Below the pieces are notes generated by a model. The model had not been told where the DNA came from, did no database searches, and saw only the letters and a program-made list of their open reading frames with translations. The translations under genes were made by a program, and so were the position numbers. From Gamarada debralockiae (taxonomy: Eukaryota > Ascomycota > Leotiomycetes > Helotiales > Hyphodiscaceae), in NCBI GenBank assembly GCA_002803225.1, contig NXFV01000277.1:1-64000 (forward strand): a stretch of 64,000 nucleotides of DNA. The letters run 5' to 3'. Positions within the stretch are counted from its first letter, which is position 1. Every line of letters begins with the position of its first letter. Positions 23,723 through 34,726 of this stretch are shown in pieces.

Positions 23723-24616
23723 ATGGCCACCAGAAAGTATCTCGTTGTCGGCGCAACCGGCAAACAAGGAGGGGCCGTGATTAACTCCCTCCTCAAAGCG
23801 TCCCCCTCCTTCCCCATCCACATCTTCGCCCTAACCCGTAACGCCTCCTCCTCGCGCGCTCAATCCCTCGCAGCCAACCCCAACATCAGTGTTATCGTCG
23901 GTGACCCAGCTGTCCCCGAGACAATATTCTCCCAAATCGGGTCCTCCATCGATGGCGTCTTCTGCATGACAGTCCCCGGCCAGAAAGCCAGTGAAGAAGA
24001 CCAAGCCAAGGCACTCATTGATGCCAGTATCAAATACCGTGTCAAGCATTTTGTCTTTACCTCTGGCGATCGCGGCGGACCAGAAAAATCCGATAGCAAT
24101 CCTACGAATGTCCCGAATTTAAAGGCGAAGCATGACATCGAGGTCTATTTGAAGGCGCAAGCTGAAGGACGTATGTCCTGGGCGATCTTAAGACCGACGA
24201 CCTTTATGGATATGCTTACAACGGATATACATGGCAAGGGATTTGGGAGACTGTGGGCTGGATTGGGGGATAAGCCTTTGCAGATTGTTTCGACGAGGGA
24301 TATTGGGCATTTTGGTGCGATGGCTTTGCTGAAACCTGAGGAATATGATAGCAAAGCTGTGAGCATTGCGGGGGATGAGTTGACATTTGAGGAGGCGTCG
24401 AAGATCTTCAAGGAGACGACTGGGAACCAGATGCCTCTTGCGCCTTGTATTGTGGGCAATGGTCTGAAGTTACTTGTTGGTGATCTTGGTGCTATGTTTG
24501 GCTGGCTTGGGACGGATGGGTATGACGTTGATATTCAGGGGTTGAGGAAGGAGTACCCGGAGCTGCAAACTTTTCGGCAATGGCTGCAGGAGAGCAGTGG
24601 ATGGAGGAAACATTGA
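23723..24616 (+). CDS. NmrA-like NAD(P)-binding Rossmann protein
   Basis: A 297-residue atypical short-chain dehydrogenase fold. The N-terminus reads YLVVGATGKQGGAVINSLL, the dinucleotide-binding GxxGxxG motif of NmrA/HSCARG proteins. Further family marks are VKHFVFTSGDRGG, LKAKHDIEVYL and AILRPTTFMDML. Members usually lack the full SDR catalytic triad and act as redox sensors or regulators, though some are reductases. The gene is uninterrupted, of normal length, and converges on the polygalacturonase gene with about 225 bp between stops. Substrate or partner unknown. Confidence 0.85.
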   Translation: MATRKYLVVGATGKQGGAVINSLLKASPSFPIHIFALTRNASSSRAQSLAANPNISVIVGDPAVPETIFSQIGSSIDGVFCMTVPGQKASEEDQAKALIDASIKYRVKHFVFTSGDRGGPEKSDSNPTNVPNLKAKHDIEVYLKAQAEGRMSWAILRPTTFMDMLTTDIHGKGFGRLWAGLGDKPLQIVSTRDIGHFGAMALLKPEEYDSKAVSIAGDELTFEEASKIFKETTGNQMPLAPCIVGNGLKLLVGDLGAMFGWLGTDGYDVDIQGLRKEYPELQTFRQWLQESSGWRKH

Positions 24617-24842
24617 AATGGTCCTTGTGAGAGAATATGGAGTTAGGAGTTATGGTGAATTTGTCATGTCTCTGAATCGCTGGCAAGTGCTTTTTATTTA
24701 CAGATGCTGCCTAGGACAACTGCAAACAAGGATCAATCATATGGACAATGAAATAGAGCTATGTACAAAACTTGCTTCGAAGTCCCTCTTTCAAATCCCC
24801 CTCTCTCTACTTTCTTCCTCTCCTCGTTTCCATAACTGGCTC

Positions 24843-26262
24843 CTAGTCAGAGCAAGAAACTCCACTAGGAACGTTCAAGCAGCTGGTGCTAGTCTTCCCT
24901 CCAGTCACATCCACACCAGTCCAAGTCCAATCAGTGCAGCTACCGCTTCCGCACTCAATATAGATGTTCGTTCCCGAAGATTCAACTGTGCCACTGATAT
25001 TATCAAGGACAAACTTGGTGACGGTAACACCATTGGTTGGATCACCTGCAGTTCCATCGTACGCCTGGTTGACAACGATTCCGTACTCTGTAATCCCGGA
25101 AAGCGTGATTCCGGAATAGGTGACGCCGGAGACGGTCCCGGTGTCGCCAGAGATGGTCTTGATGCGGATACCGTTCTGAGAGGCTTTTACTTCACTGTTT
25201 TCGAAGAGGACAGTCTCAACGGTGTTGTCGCTGCGCCCGCCGACACTGCCGATGGAGAGACCGTGTCCGCCGGAGCAGACGCCGCCGGAGAAGGTGATGC
25301 CCTGTTGAAGTTTAGCATGGGTTTGGAGCACAAGAGGGTGTACTTACGGTGCCAGAGTTGATGGCTACGCAACTGTGAGGGCATCGCAGTCAGTATTGCA
25401 TGATAATAGGATAATTGCCCAGAGCTCATAAATTGGTACGTACTCATCTTGATTGTAGATGTTCGCACCGGTAATGGTAATGCCTGAGGAACTGCCAATA
25501 TCGAAGCCGTCGGTGTTTGCGCCAAGAGAAGCTACACTCCATCAGAATCGTTCAACAGCACAAATAGATTTGGCAAGACTTACCACCTGCCGTGTCATCG
25601 ACAGTAATGTCCGTGAGAGTCAAATCGGTTGAGTCATCGATGCTGAAGACCTGTACTGGAGAGTTCTGGACTGTAGGAGATCGGGAAGTCAGTAAGTCTC
25701 GTTCAAAAAAAAAAAAATTTTCCTGAAATATCACTCACTGTAAACGCTGTTAATGGAGGAAGAGATCATGTTGTGCGCGTAGAAGAATTTTGGCTTAGTC
25801 TTTCCGCCATTAGATCCTTCACCATCCCAGTAATCAGCTCCATTGCCATTGAGATAAGCTCCAGAAGCTCCAGTGACGGTGATATCTGTTCCTGAAACAG
25901 AGACGAGAGGGCCAGACCACTCTTCGTAGCCAAAGGTGGTTTCTCCTTCGAAGATCACCTGACAGAAGGTCAATATCTACTATTGATATTTGATAGGGAA
26001 AACGTACGTGTGTTCCCGAATTGAGACCTGTCAAGTCCAAGGTCGTGCCGGAAGGCACAGCAAGAGCTGAGAGGATAATGGTGGAACAGGAAGTCTTAGA
26101 CTTGCTAGCAGAAGAAGCTCCACCAGACCCAGAGAAGGTGCAAGTAGTGGCACGCTTGGCGAGCTCAGGGGCAGCGGTTGGCTCCGGAGCCGGAGCGGGA
26201 GCGGGAGCAGCAGCTACCAAAGCCGCAGCAGCGAATGCCAGGACGGAAGGAAGATGAACCAT
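24843..26262 (-). CDS. Secreted endopolygalacturonase, GH28
   Basis: Six exons: 26262-26008, 25958-25739, 25670-25584, 25531-25444, 25372-25348 and 25301-24843, giving 377 residues. The five introns are 46-71 bp with GT-AG ends. Hydrolyses alpha-1,4-galacturonan (pectin) outside the cell. A hydrophobic signal peptide covers residues 1-20. A short Ala/Pro propeptide ends in Lys-Arg (APELAKR), a likely Kex2 site. All GH28 signatures are present after splicing: NTDGFD, QDD with [22 protein letters not shown] and RIK. The catalytic Asp residues and His are therefore kept. The C-terminus ends with two Cys ([13 protein letters not shown]), as in fungal endo-enzymes. Single-copy in this window. Confidence 0.95.
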
Positions 26263-26349
26263 GATTGCTTTGTCTCAGTTGAGTAAAGAGTGCCTGGGAA
26301 GTTAAGATGAGCTTCTACTTTCGACTGAGACAGATGCCGTTTGACAAGG

Positions 26350-26365
26350 GCAGAGGCGTATTTAT
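26350..26365 (-). promoter_or_regulatory. TATA-like box of the polygalacturonase gene
   Basis: GCATAAATACG on the minus strand, about 95 bp upstream of the ATG at 26262. Position and sequence fit a TATA element; no transcript evidence. Confidence 0.4.
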
Positions 26366-27521
26366 GCCACGACCTTCCTACAGCTTTGCAGAGCTGGCAG
26401 TCACATGGCTGACCCAAGCCTGCTCTCATCCACGCTTTTCTTCCGATGTGGAAAAATTAAAGGGCCCTCCTCCTTTAATCACCAAATGAAAATTACGTGC
26501 TGTCGCCATTGCTGAGTGGTGGGTTCTGATAGTAGTAATTCTTCCACGCATACCCTCACAGCCTCATTGCCAGGAGAATTCTTGCTCAAGCTCGGAAAAG
26601 ATGGGGTAAAGAAGAGACAAGTCAGATTGTACCTTGGATCGTTGGCGTGGGGAGTCAAGACCCTGGTGCGCTCGACGACTGCCGGAGCGCCGAGAAAGAA
26701 GTTTCAATCCTCCGCCAAGCATATGGCGCAGTCTTGACAGGGGTAGCAAATCTGATGGCCACCTGCCACTTGGATGGCCAAGCCTGAGATGAAGAGGAGA
26801 GAAAGTTCTTCCGGTGCATTTAATGCGCAGTAGAGAGGGAGGAGCAGAGAAATTGGATGCTTGCGCGGCTTTGTTTCCGAAGGGGAAGCCCTGTAAGCCT
26901 CTTTGTGGGGTTGTTCTGATTGCTGAAGCTTTGGCTCCACAAACGCGATTATGACCCTTATCTTTATTTCCACCAGGATACCCTCTTTTGGTCGGAATTG
27001 AACCGAGATCTATGATTCGGGGAAATTTGTGCGTGATTGAAGAAATGACGTTTCATATTAAGGAACCGCATTCTGAAGCGATGCCAAAAATGGACCTGCA
27101 GGTGATGATGCGGGGTGCATCACGTGGAGGTACCGAGATACTTCCGTTCCTACTCATGGATAAATTACTACTTCACCATTCAGGGAGGTGACCGGCTAAA
27201 TCGAGGTAATGATTGACAGAGGCTCAAAAGGCTTGCACGTGGGAGGAAACCGCAGGTCAGGCACTGCCGCCTTTGACCCCTTCTACTCTACCTTGACATA
27301 TACTAACCACTCCAGGGTAATACAGCCACCGCCTTCAGGAACCTTGGGTGTCATTGCAAAAAGTCTGTACCCTTTGTTATCGCCAACCGGCCCCGGACAC
27401 GCCAGAAATGCCCCTGTAGAGCAAAATCAATATCTGTCATACGTAATTGCTATGAGGTCAACCCAGCCCTGTCAAATCCCGGCGGCTCAAATTCCAAGGC
27501 GTAAACAGTGCTTTTGTCATG
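26366..27521. other. Intergenic, no gene recognised
   Basis: Upstream of the polygalacturonase gene and downstream of the small secreted protein gene. Pectinase genes are commonly regulated from long promoters of this kind. I see no convincing frame. Confidence 0.4.
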
Positions 27522-27986
27522 CTAGTACGTGAAGTCTACAGTGCTGAAGTTGCCAGTGTATGGTTTCCACTGGCCTTTGGGCATGCTGGCAAAATCGTGG
27601 GAGATATACTGAACAGAGCCACCTGTCTGGATAACTACCTCGAACGGCTCCTGTTCTTCTTTGGCACAATCGACATTGGGCTTGAAGAACAAAGATTCGG
27701 GGAAAGCACTGTTTCGCACGAATATGGCGCATTCTTCATCGGGGATAGGCTCCAAAGAACTGCGTACCTCAATCCCGAAGTAACCCTGTGTTGCCGTGTG
27801 TTAGTGAAAGCCTGACAGCAGAGTGAGGATTATTACCGAATTGTTGTTGGTGGGGTACATAATATTTCTTGAGCGAATTTTAAAGGCATACTTCGAGTGT
27901 GAAAGTGCTGAGAGTTGAGGGTTCCATAAGAGTTGCTGGATTTGGGAGAAAGGAAGGAAGCATAAGAGGAGTTTTATGAAAGCCAT
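27522..27986 (-). CDS. Small secreted protein candidate
   Basis: Two exons, 27986-27837 and 27785-27522, with a 51 bp GT-AG intron; 137 residues. The N-terminus MAFIKLLLCFLPFSQIQQLL fits a signal peptide. The mature part has two Cys (DEECAIF and NVDCAKE) and ends GNFSTVDFTY. No domain recognised. Exon 2 continues in frame from exon 1 (NNNS then GYFGIEVRSS). A TATA-like box lies about 120 bp upstream. It could be an effector-type or cell-wall protein; that is inference from size, secretion signal and lack of a known family. Confidence 0.55.
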
Positions 27987-28103
27987 TGTATGATGAAAAC
28001 TGGAGTTGAGAGTGGAAGTAGGAAATGCCAAGGTTCGACTGAAGCTGTGTCGCGATATCAAATCCTTCGCAGCAGCAGGAAATTGAGGATTATGGTAGGC
28101 AGC

Positions 28104-28116
28104 GCATTTATATGGA
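28104..28116 (-). promoter_or_regulatory. TATA-like box of the small secreted protein gene
   Basis: CATATAAATGCG on the minus strand, about 120 bp before the ATG at 27986. Confidence 0.4.
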
Positions 28117-29991
28117 GACAGCACAATGAATGAAACCTTTAAGATCCCTCGAGAATTGACACTTTCAAGTTTCTTTAGTGGGAGCTGTAGCGGACTTACA
28201 TGCTAAGGGGTATAGGACGCCAAAATCCTAACTTCTCCAAGGTAAGGAGTTGTGAAGAAGACAGAGGGAGAGGTAAAAGCTGCCCACTTGGGATCTGCTC
28301 TAGAGCTTCACAGTCTCGACAGCCATTTTCATTGAGAATTCTCATTCCTTAACAGCGGTGATGGTGATAATGATAATGAGGTGATTCATCAAATTTCTCT
28401 CTAAAAGATGCAGTTCGTGCAGCGAAGCTCATCAATCAATTGAAATCATCAGTCCATCTTCAACGACAAGAACTACGCAGTACCAAAAAAAAAAAATTCA
28501 GTATTGCCGATAGAAGTGCATAAATATGACCCTCACACCGATGTGGAGTCTACGAGCTTCCGTGGCCTAGGCAGACCAATGCTGCCCACGATCCTCGACC
28601 AAACTAGAGTCAAAAGCCTTCCGCGCTCCCTCTACTCCTTCCGCAGACCAAAATACTTTTCAATGCTGAGTGACGCAATACAATTACCGCGGGAGGATGC
28701 ACAGCTCAAGAGCTTGGAATAAATGAATACGAGGTAAATTACGGGCCTGAGCAAAGTATGCTATCCAATGGCCCGAAACGAAGTTGGCCACAAAACAACC
28801 TTCTGCAAACACGAGAAAGCAGTCTATCCATAGCGGAGACCCTACTACTGGAGCTATTTCCGTTGCTGAAGGAATCTCGGAAACCTCGAAATAGATAAAT
28901 AGCTGATGGGGACCTCTGGGAGGCTCTCAATGGTTGCTCGAGAGGACGGTATAGAACAGTAGAGGCGCAGCAGGATTACGCAGAAGGCATGGAGCCATTG
29001 GGTGGTTTCATCAGTGAACTTACGCCGCGGTCCTCATTGACAGTTCACCCTAGGTGGACATTAGGCTGGAGATGGAACGGGTTGACGCGATATAACAACG
29101 GGCTGGCCCGGCGAAGTCTTTATCCGTCCCTGCGAACATGCCCATCTAGGGTTGACACAGGAATGAGCCTCCCATCAGCATTGGCCATCCATTACCAAAC
29201 ACACTGTAGTGATTCGTTCAGACTCGTTCGGACATACCCTCCATAAGCCATCGAACTTAGAGTCTACTTATGTCCAACTCTCCACGTGGGTGGATTCCTT
29301 CCCGCGCTTCTAGAAAGTGTGAATCGGCCAATTGGCATCAAGGCTCTATTCTTATAGACGCGTTGGAAGTTTGAAGCTCGACGGAAGAGTCAAGCTCCGA
29401 GTCGCCAACTCTGTCTCAAATAAGCGCCGGCAATCTGGTCGCTTTTTCAGCCCTATGTTAACAAGACTGCTCAAGAAACATGAAAGATGCGTTCAAATTC
29501 TGCAGGCTACGCCCCTTGGTGAACTAAGCGCCCTCCACTTTGCCCCCACGCTGCCAGATCTCGCGGCCGAAGAACGACATGTTGGGCTCGTACAGCTTGG
29601 AAATATATATCCGACGACTAAGTTTCAGTCCTGCGGATGCGGCGTTGTAGGCTTTATAGCAGTCTGAATGGTTCCTTTGGTAATGATCGATTTGTTAGTC
29701 GGTTTGTCAAGGCCTTTGCTGCAACCATGGCATTTCTTGCATCATTCTCTAACATGTTGGGTTACTGATCCTATTTAGGATGATGCAGAGGTAGGGTTCT
29801 AATCAACAGCGATTTATAATGATTCATATACTTGTGTCTTGCCCTATGATGGAAATCATAATTCTCGTTCTTTGAATTCAGCTGTATCAAGATCCACGAA
29901 AGTCGAGCTAGTCCTCCTTTCTAACTCGTACAAAGGCCGTGGCCTTCTCTCATCATTCTTTTTGAGGCTCTGTTCATATATCTTCAGCACG
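28117..29991. other. Intergenic, no gene recognised
   Basis: Only short frames without motifs. An A-rich run lies near 28487-28497. The last part precedes the broken secreted-protein gene. Confidence 0.4.
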
Positions 29992-30682
29992 ATGCATCTT
30001 CACCTTTCTTCTGCAGTGCTCTTAGGTATCTTTTCCGGTGCACATCTCTGTTTCTCGTATGCCATTACCACAACCATTCTCATGGGCCCCTATCAATTCG
30101 CGAGCCCCGAAGCAGTTTATAATGCAGCATCTTCACCAGTCGTTACATATACCGCTACTTCCGGTTAAGCTGTTTACAAGCATGCTTCTTCGGTCACTAC
30201 CACATACACTGCTCCCCTCAGCAGATCCATTTACTATCTCAAGCCCTCAGAAACTACAGCTGCGATCTGGAGCAGCACAACAAGCACTCAAAATATCGGC
30301 AGCGCTGATGCCTCCCTTCTCCCACTCCTATTGTCAAGCACCAATCCGCAGCTCGATTCTCCCTCCTCAACCTCATGAGCTCCAATCCCGACGATATCCT
30401 CCAAGCCGGGAACTCCTCCGTGCACGGTTTCTTTACTAACATCTCCTCCTGCCTCACGAACCAAACCAAAGCCGTTGAACAAGCCATCTCCCTAGCCGTT
30501 TCAGCTCTAGAAAACGCTGCTATGTCCCTCGAAGGCCGTCTCACAAGCGCCGTCGTCCCTTTCGCAACAAGTCTCGAGGGCGGCTTCACCTCTGCCGTCG
30601 ACCCCGCTACACCGCTGCTGCATCCGCTATTGAGAATGGCGCGAAAGCCATCGGGCAAGATACTAGCGATTTCTTCAAGTAA
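29992..30682 (+). pseudogene. Broken secreted Ser/Thr-rich protein gene
   Basis: Starts with a good signal peptide (MHLHLSSAVLLGIFSGAHLCF) but meets an in-frame TAA at 30166. The same frame continues coding-like (VTTTYTAPLSR) to a TGA near 30378. A one-base shift then gives SSNPDDILQAGNSSVHGFF and the repetitive ALENAAMSLEG / SLEGGFTSAV. After another shift near 30610 it ends SAIENGAKAIGQDTSDFF with TAA at 30680. No GT-AG intron explains the first stop. Amphipathic Ala-rich repeats suggest a surface protein; family unknown. Confidence 0.4.
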
Positions 30683-30965
30683 AGAAGCGAGCTGCCTTAA
30701 CAACATCGTTCACCCCAGACACTTCTTTGATCAAATCCAACACCTGACTCCCACCGGCGCAACAACCTCACTTACAGACTTCACCTCAACAAGCGTCTTT
30801 ACGACCTTCGCAGCACCTCCCACATCACCCACCAGCTTCTTCACCTTCGCTATCCTCGCCAGTGGAAATGCTAGTTCCGCTGGCTCAAATGCGCAATCTC
30901 CGACTTTGAAGATGGAATTGCTGTCTACGGCGGTGCTGAGGCATGAGTCGAGAGTGGAGAGTTAG

Positions 30966-31435
30966 TTCATGATATCGCCTAACTCGGACACTTTTTTTGA
31001 GCATGTCTAGCTTGTAAATTTTTGACTTAGGCCTCACAGGCTTTGAGGCTGCTCCTTTTGTGTTCTTTTGGTTGTGTTGGGTTGGGGAGTCGTGGTGTTT
31101 CAGGGGATTTTTTGATTTTGGGACAGTGAGACTGTCGTAGCTCACTTGGAAAAACAAAATAGTAGAGTTGAATTACTCAAAGTTCTGGAACGATTTAAAA
31201 CGGCCATTTGATGTTTTCTGGACAGAGGATTCCAGTGACTGCCATAGAGTCAGCAAAGGGGGGTGAGGATTCGGGCCCTCTGTGGATGCCCCTCAGTCTC
31301 CATGGACTTACAACGCCGAGCGAGGGAGTGAAAGTACGGTATTTAACCTTTACTTTACTACCATAAACGTGTATTTCACTCTAAATGTACATTATATAAG
31401 TTATTACTAATTTTTGTACTCGTCAGGTAACAGCA
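30966..31435. other. Intergenic, no gene recognised
   Basis: No motif recognised; AT-rich towards 31340-31430. Confidence 0.4.
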
Positions 31436-31485
31436 GTGCACGAAACATCTTACTGGCACCCTAGCGCAACTAGTATTTATCAGAC

Positions 31486-31863
31486 GTGTCTCTTGGGATT
31501 GAATCCTCGGAAGATTTTAGCCTATACCCAATCATACATCTGCAGCAATATAAAGTGCTCTTCTGCACCCACTGCCGTAGTGCTATACCTGCAGGAAAAT
31601 TGCGGTCGCACCTTGTCGTTAGCCACCAACTACCGGCTAGCATTCGAGACCCAATTATTCAGGAGTTACATCTTCTTCCTGTTGTTCAGACTCTTGAGGA
31701 AACTCCTGCCTCTGGCGGACGATTCTCCGCCTTTGTCATGCCTGCCCGACCCTATTCGTGGGTATCGATGTCCATTATGCCACTGTTACAAAACCTCCAA
31801 CTTTGGTACACTTCGGAAGTATCTCAACAAAAGATCATAAAGTTTTCCACAACAACACTGTGA
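31486..31863 (+). pseudogene. Fragment of an OrsD-like (PF12013) protein
   Basis: The frame reads YKVLFCTHCRSAIPAGKL followed by RSHLVVSHQLP, like the zinc-finger-like N-terminus of the PF12013 family (named from OrsD of the orsellinic acid cluster; typical pattern a CxxC, then HLxxxH). The match shifts frame near 31730: the continuation GYRCPLCHCYKTSNFGTLRKYL with a second CxxC is in another frame. The rest of the usually long protein is absent. A decayed, truncated copy. Confidence 0.5.
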
Positions 31864-33446
31864 CAGAATCGAGCACTGCTTGCTATTTAATGAACAGTAA
31901 CGTATGAGCGCGAAGATACTCTAAGTCTAAATATTTCGATCACCACCCAATCTCATGATATTTCTTAAGCCGCCGAGAGCTGATGATCTTACTCTAGGAC
32001 TTCTGTGCGTTCTGCGATATATAGGTCACTTATAGTTTCAAGAGCTTCGTCTGGGTGACAGGAGATGCTCAAAGTGTACCTATGGTTTTCCCCCTGCGTC
32101 ATGTTAGATGTGAGAATCAAAGCGCCTAGTTAGGCTTTTTATTTTATTTTATTTTTTTGGCTTACTCCGAAAGCTGGTCTCGCCGAGACTCTCACTGTGA
32201 TACCCGGAAAATGCTGGATAACCCGATCCGATGCACTCTTGAAGATTTTAATTGTCGAGAAAATACTTTCTGGGATGTTTTCATTTGTCATAGGCAACAT
32301 ATCTCCTAGTGGTAGCGCAGGGTAGAATGTCTTATGCAACGTTTGGCTAAAAAGCTTTCGAAGAGTCTCCAAATCCTCGCGTTTGGAACCATCTTGGCTT
32401 TCCCGATCAATTGCGGCGCTATTGTCATGAGTACCGCCACTTTCATCTTCGTTGATTGCATGGTCGCCATTCCTTCTGGTATATGTCTTCTCGCTGATAA
32501 GAGAAACTAGATCACACCATGGAACCTTATCCTTGATGATACCAAAAGCAACTATTAGCTTTATAGGGGTCGCCGATGAACGATAGTACTCTATAGCAAA
32601 CGCTGCTTGCATAAAAACGGGTGCGTGGGTCGGGGGACTTGCGAGCTCGAACTTAGGTAGGGAAAATGGGATGTACTTCTGCCGGTTTTGAAGTTCTGGG
32701 CTTCGCCATAATACACATTCCTCCACCAGAGAACAGAATTTGTCTGTTGACACAGTTACTGATGACCAGGGCTTCGATGGGGAGGTAAAAAGTGGCCGGA
32801 TGGCACTTGGAAGAGAGCTACGCTGCAAGTATATCTTCGCATATGTGAACGGTTCGGCTTTAACTTCGGCTTCTGGAACGAATTCCAGAAGTCCCGTACT
32901 TGCTGTCGTATATATCTGAGTTCCAGATGTGAGTTCCTCTATTAAGGCATTTCCTATCCCAATTGGCTGCAATGTAAGGCAGAGAAAATGTGCTTTACTT
33001 GTGGTGTCAGGGCGAGTACATGTCAAACAAACTTGGTGGACATTTGCTGTTTTTTGTCGTACAGGAAGGCTCATTGAGAGGCCTCGGCTTGTAAGAGTTG
33101 GAGGGTCAATAGTCCTCGCTTGTCCAAAGCTATCTATGAGCTCTGGCATTACAAAAATTGCTTCGGAGATAGAGGGATATAATGCTGAATATGGCCACCA
33201 CGGTCTAGAAGGCCAGCATGAATTGCTCTCAAAATTTGCGGGTGAGTCGGCGAGAAGGCCATGCCGTGGATAGGAATCCCATTTATTACAACGACCTGGC
33301 AAAGCGGCGGATGGCTCGATCCACGCAAAAAGGGTATAATCCTCGTGTATCTTCATGATTTCTTCTTGCAGCCTATGGAAGGCCCGGCCACCCTCGCCAT
33401 AGAGTAAAGGCATGTTCACCCCAAAAATACCCATAAGGCAGTAGGC

Positions 33447-33451
33447 TACAT
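33447..33451. repeat. Target site duplication, left copy
   Basis: TACAT directly before the left LTR, matching 34945-34949 directly after the right LTR. Confidence 0.9.
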
Positions 33452-33669
33452 TGTTGGGTTTTCTCAGGTTCCGGTTCAAATGCATATATTAACTTGACTG
33501 ACTTTCTACTCTACAGGTTCTACGACCCCTATATATACCCTATTTCCTTCACTACTAGAAGCTTCTAGCCTATACTACTAGGGTATGAGTCACTGTATTC
33601 GTAAGCTTCGCCACCCCTAATTGCCACCACTATTGCCACCACTATATTAGTCTTAGGTATTTCCCAACA
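33452..33669 (-). repeat. 3' LTR
   Basis: 218 bp, identical by eye to 34727-34944. Contains a TATA-like stretch (TATATATAGGGG on the minus strand, near 33526-33535) and a tandem GTGGTGGCAAT pair near 33620-33645. Confidence 0.95.
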
Positions 33670-33681
33670 CTCCCCTTACCT
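33670..33681 (-). other. Polypurine tract
   Basis: GGTAAGGGGAG on the minus strand directly before the 3' LTR, the expected place and composition for plus-strand priming. Confidence 0.75.
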
Positions 33682-33697
33682 AAGACTAATACTCCTT

Positions 33698-34483
33698 CTA
33701 CCACACTGTCTCCCTTGCATGCATAGAAGTCTCTTTCTCCTGCTTCCCTGGTACTGGCAAAGGCCCTGTACTCGCACTTGTCTTCTTTAACTCAGGGTAC
33801 AGCTCGAAGCATCGGTCCCTCTTATGTCCTGGCTTCCCACAATGCCAGCAACCTCGTCCTTGCTCCCCTGCCTTAAAAGCCTGTGCCTTAATAGGCCCTC
33901 CAACAGACCCTATTCCCTTCCTTATAGCCTCCTCCTGAAGCAAGGCTGTCAAAGACTCGAAGGTAGGTAATTCTCCATAGGTTATTACTGATACTAGAGT
34001 ATCAAACCCCTCCCCAAGCCCTTGTAGGGCAGCTGTAACTAAGAGTTCATTGCTGACCTCAACTCCTGACTCTCTTAACTGAATCCCAATATTTTGTACC
34101 CGATCCAAATGCTCGACAACTGACAAGCTATTCCCTTCCTCGAAGTTAAATAGCCTCTTCCATAGGTTATATCGTGCCGCAAACCCAACTTTACTAAACA
34201 CTTCCTTAAGCTTCGCCCAAACTGCCACTGGGTCCCTCAAGTCTCGTACGTATCGTTCCGCCGTCTCTGAGAGGTATAAGAATATCGTTGCGGTGGCCCG
34301 TTCAGCATCTTCATCGAACTCAGTCTGTGCCTTTGTCCCAGACTCAGGTTTAATCCGTCTTCCACAGACTATACCCCATAACTTTTCCCTAATCAAGACC
34401 ATTTCCATCTTAGACTTCCAAACAGGATAGTTTACAGGCCCCGTAAGCAACGGGCAAGCCCTCCTTAACTCTCCAGAATCCAT
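33698..34483 (-). CDS. gag: Copia-type Gag with CCHC zinc knuckle
   Basis: A 261-residue intact frame. The N-terminus reads PLLTGPVNYPVWKSKMEMVL, the start of copia-family Gag proteins (DUF4219/UBN2 type). The middle contains the helical capsid-like segment (WAKLKEVFSK, LVTAALQGLGEGFDTLV). A zinc knuckle CWHCGKPGHKRDRC (C-x2-C-x4-H-x4-C) is at residues 212-225. It ends about 35 residues later without reading into a protease. It should assemble particles and package the element RNA, needing reverse transcriptase and integrase from elsewhere. No frameshift or stop is seen, so it appears under selection or very young. Confidence 0.92.
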   Translation of the reverse strand: MDSGELRRACPLLTGPVNYPVWKSKMEMVLIREKLWGIVCGRRIKPESGTKAQTEFDEDAERATATIFLYLSETAERYVRDLRDPVAVWAKLKEVFSKVGFAARYNLWKRLFNFEEGNSLSVVEHLDRVQNIGIQLRESGVEVSNELLVTAALQGLGEGFDTLVSVITYGELPTFESLTALLQEEAIRKGIGSVGGPIKAQAFKAGEQGRGCWHCGKPGHKRDRCFELYPELKKTSASTGPLPVPGKQEKETSMHARETVW

Positions 34484-34538
34484 ATCGATAGTGTCTTCCG
34501 CAAGGCCCGTCTGATAACTTGTCTCCCTCGAGACCCAA

Positions 34539-34676
34539 TTTCCTTAAAGTGTCTCCCCCGAGACCTGTCTTCCTCAAGACCTGATTTCCTTAAAGTGTCT
34601 CCCCCGAGACCTGTCTTCCTCAAGACCTGTTTTCCTTAAAGTGTCTCCCCCGAGACCTGTCTTCCTCAAGACCGAG
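34539..34676. repeat. Three 46 bp tandem repeats in the element leader
   Basis: Units begin at 34539, 34585 and 34631 with TTTCCTTAAAGTGTCTCCCC and contain short GTCT/AGAC inverted arms. A partial fourth, diverged unit precedes them. They lie in the untranslated leader between the primer site and gag. Confidence 0.9.
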
Positions 34677-34696
34677 TCAAGTTCTTAAAATCGTAT

Positions 34697-34726
34697 GCGT
34701 AGCGTAGCGTCTCCGGGCTCATAACC
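34697..34726 (-). other. Primer binding site, half-tRNA-iMet type
   Basis: Directly after the 5' LTR the minus strand reads GGTTATGAGCCC. Its complement GGGCTCATAACC is the anticodon stem-loop (CAT anticodon) of eukaryotic initiator tRNA-Met. Drosophila copia and related elements prime from such an internal iMet half-molecule. The complementarity seems to extend toward the D arm (GCGTAGCG...). Confidence 0.75.

Noticed and set aside
29332..29667. 111-codon plus-strand ORF
   Set aside because: No motif, no promoter signal and no neighbouring exon to join.
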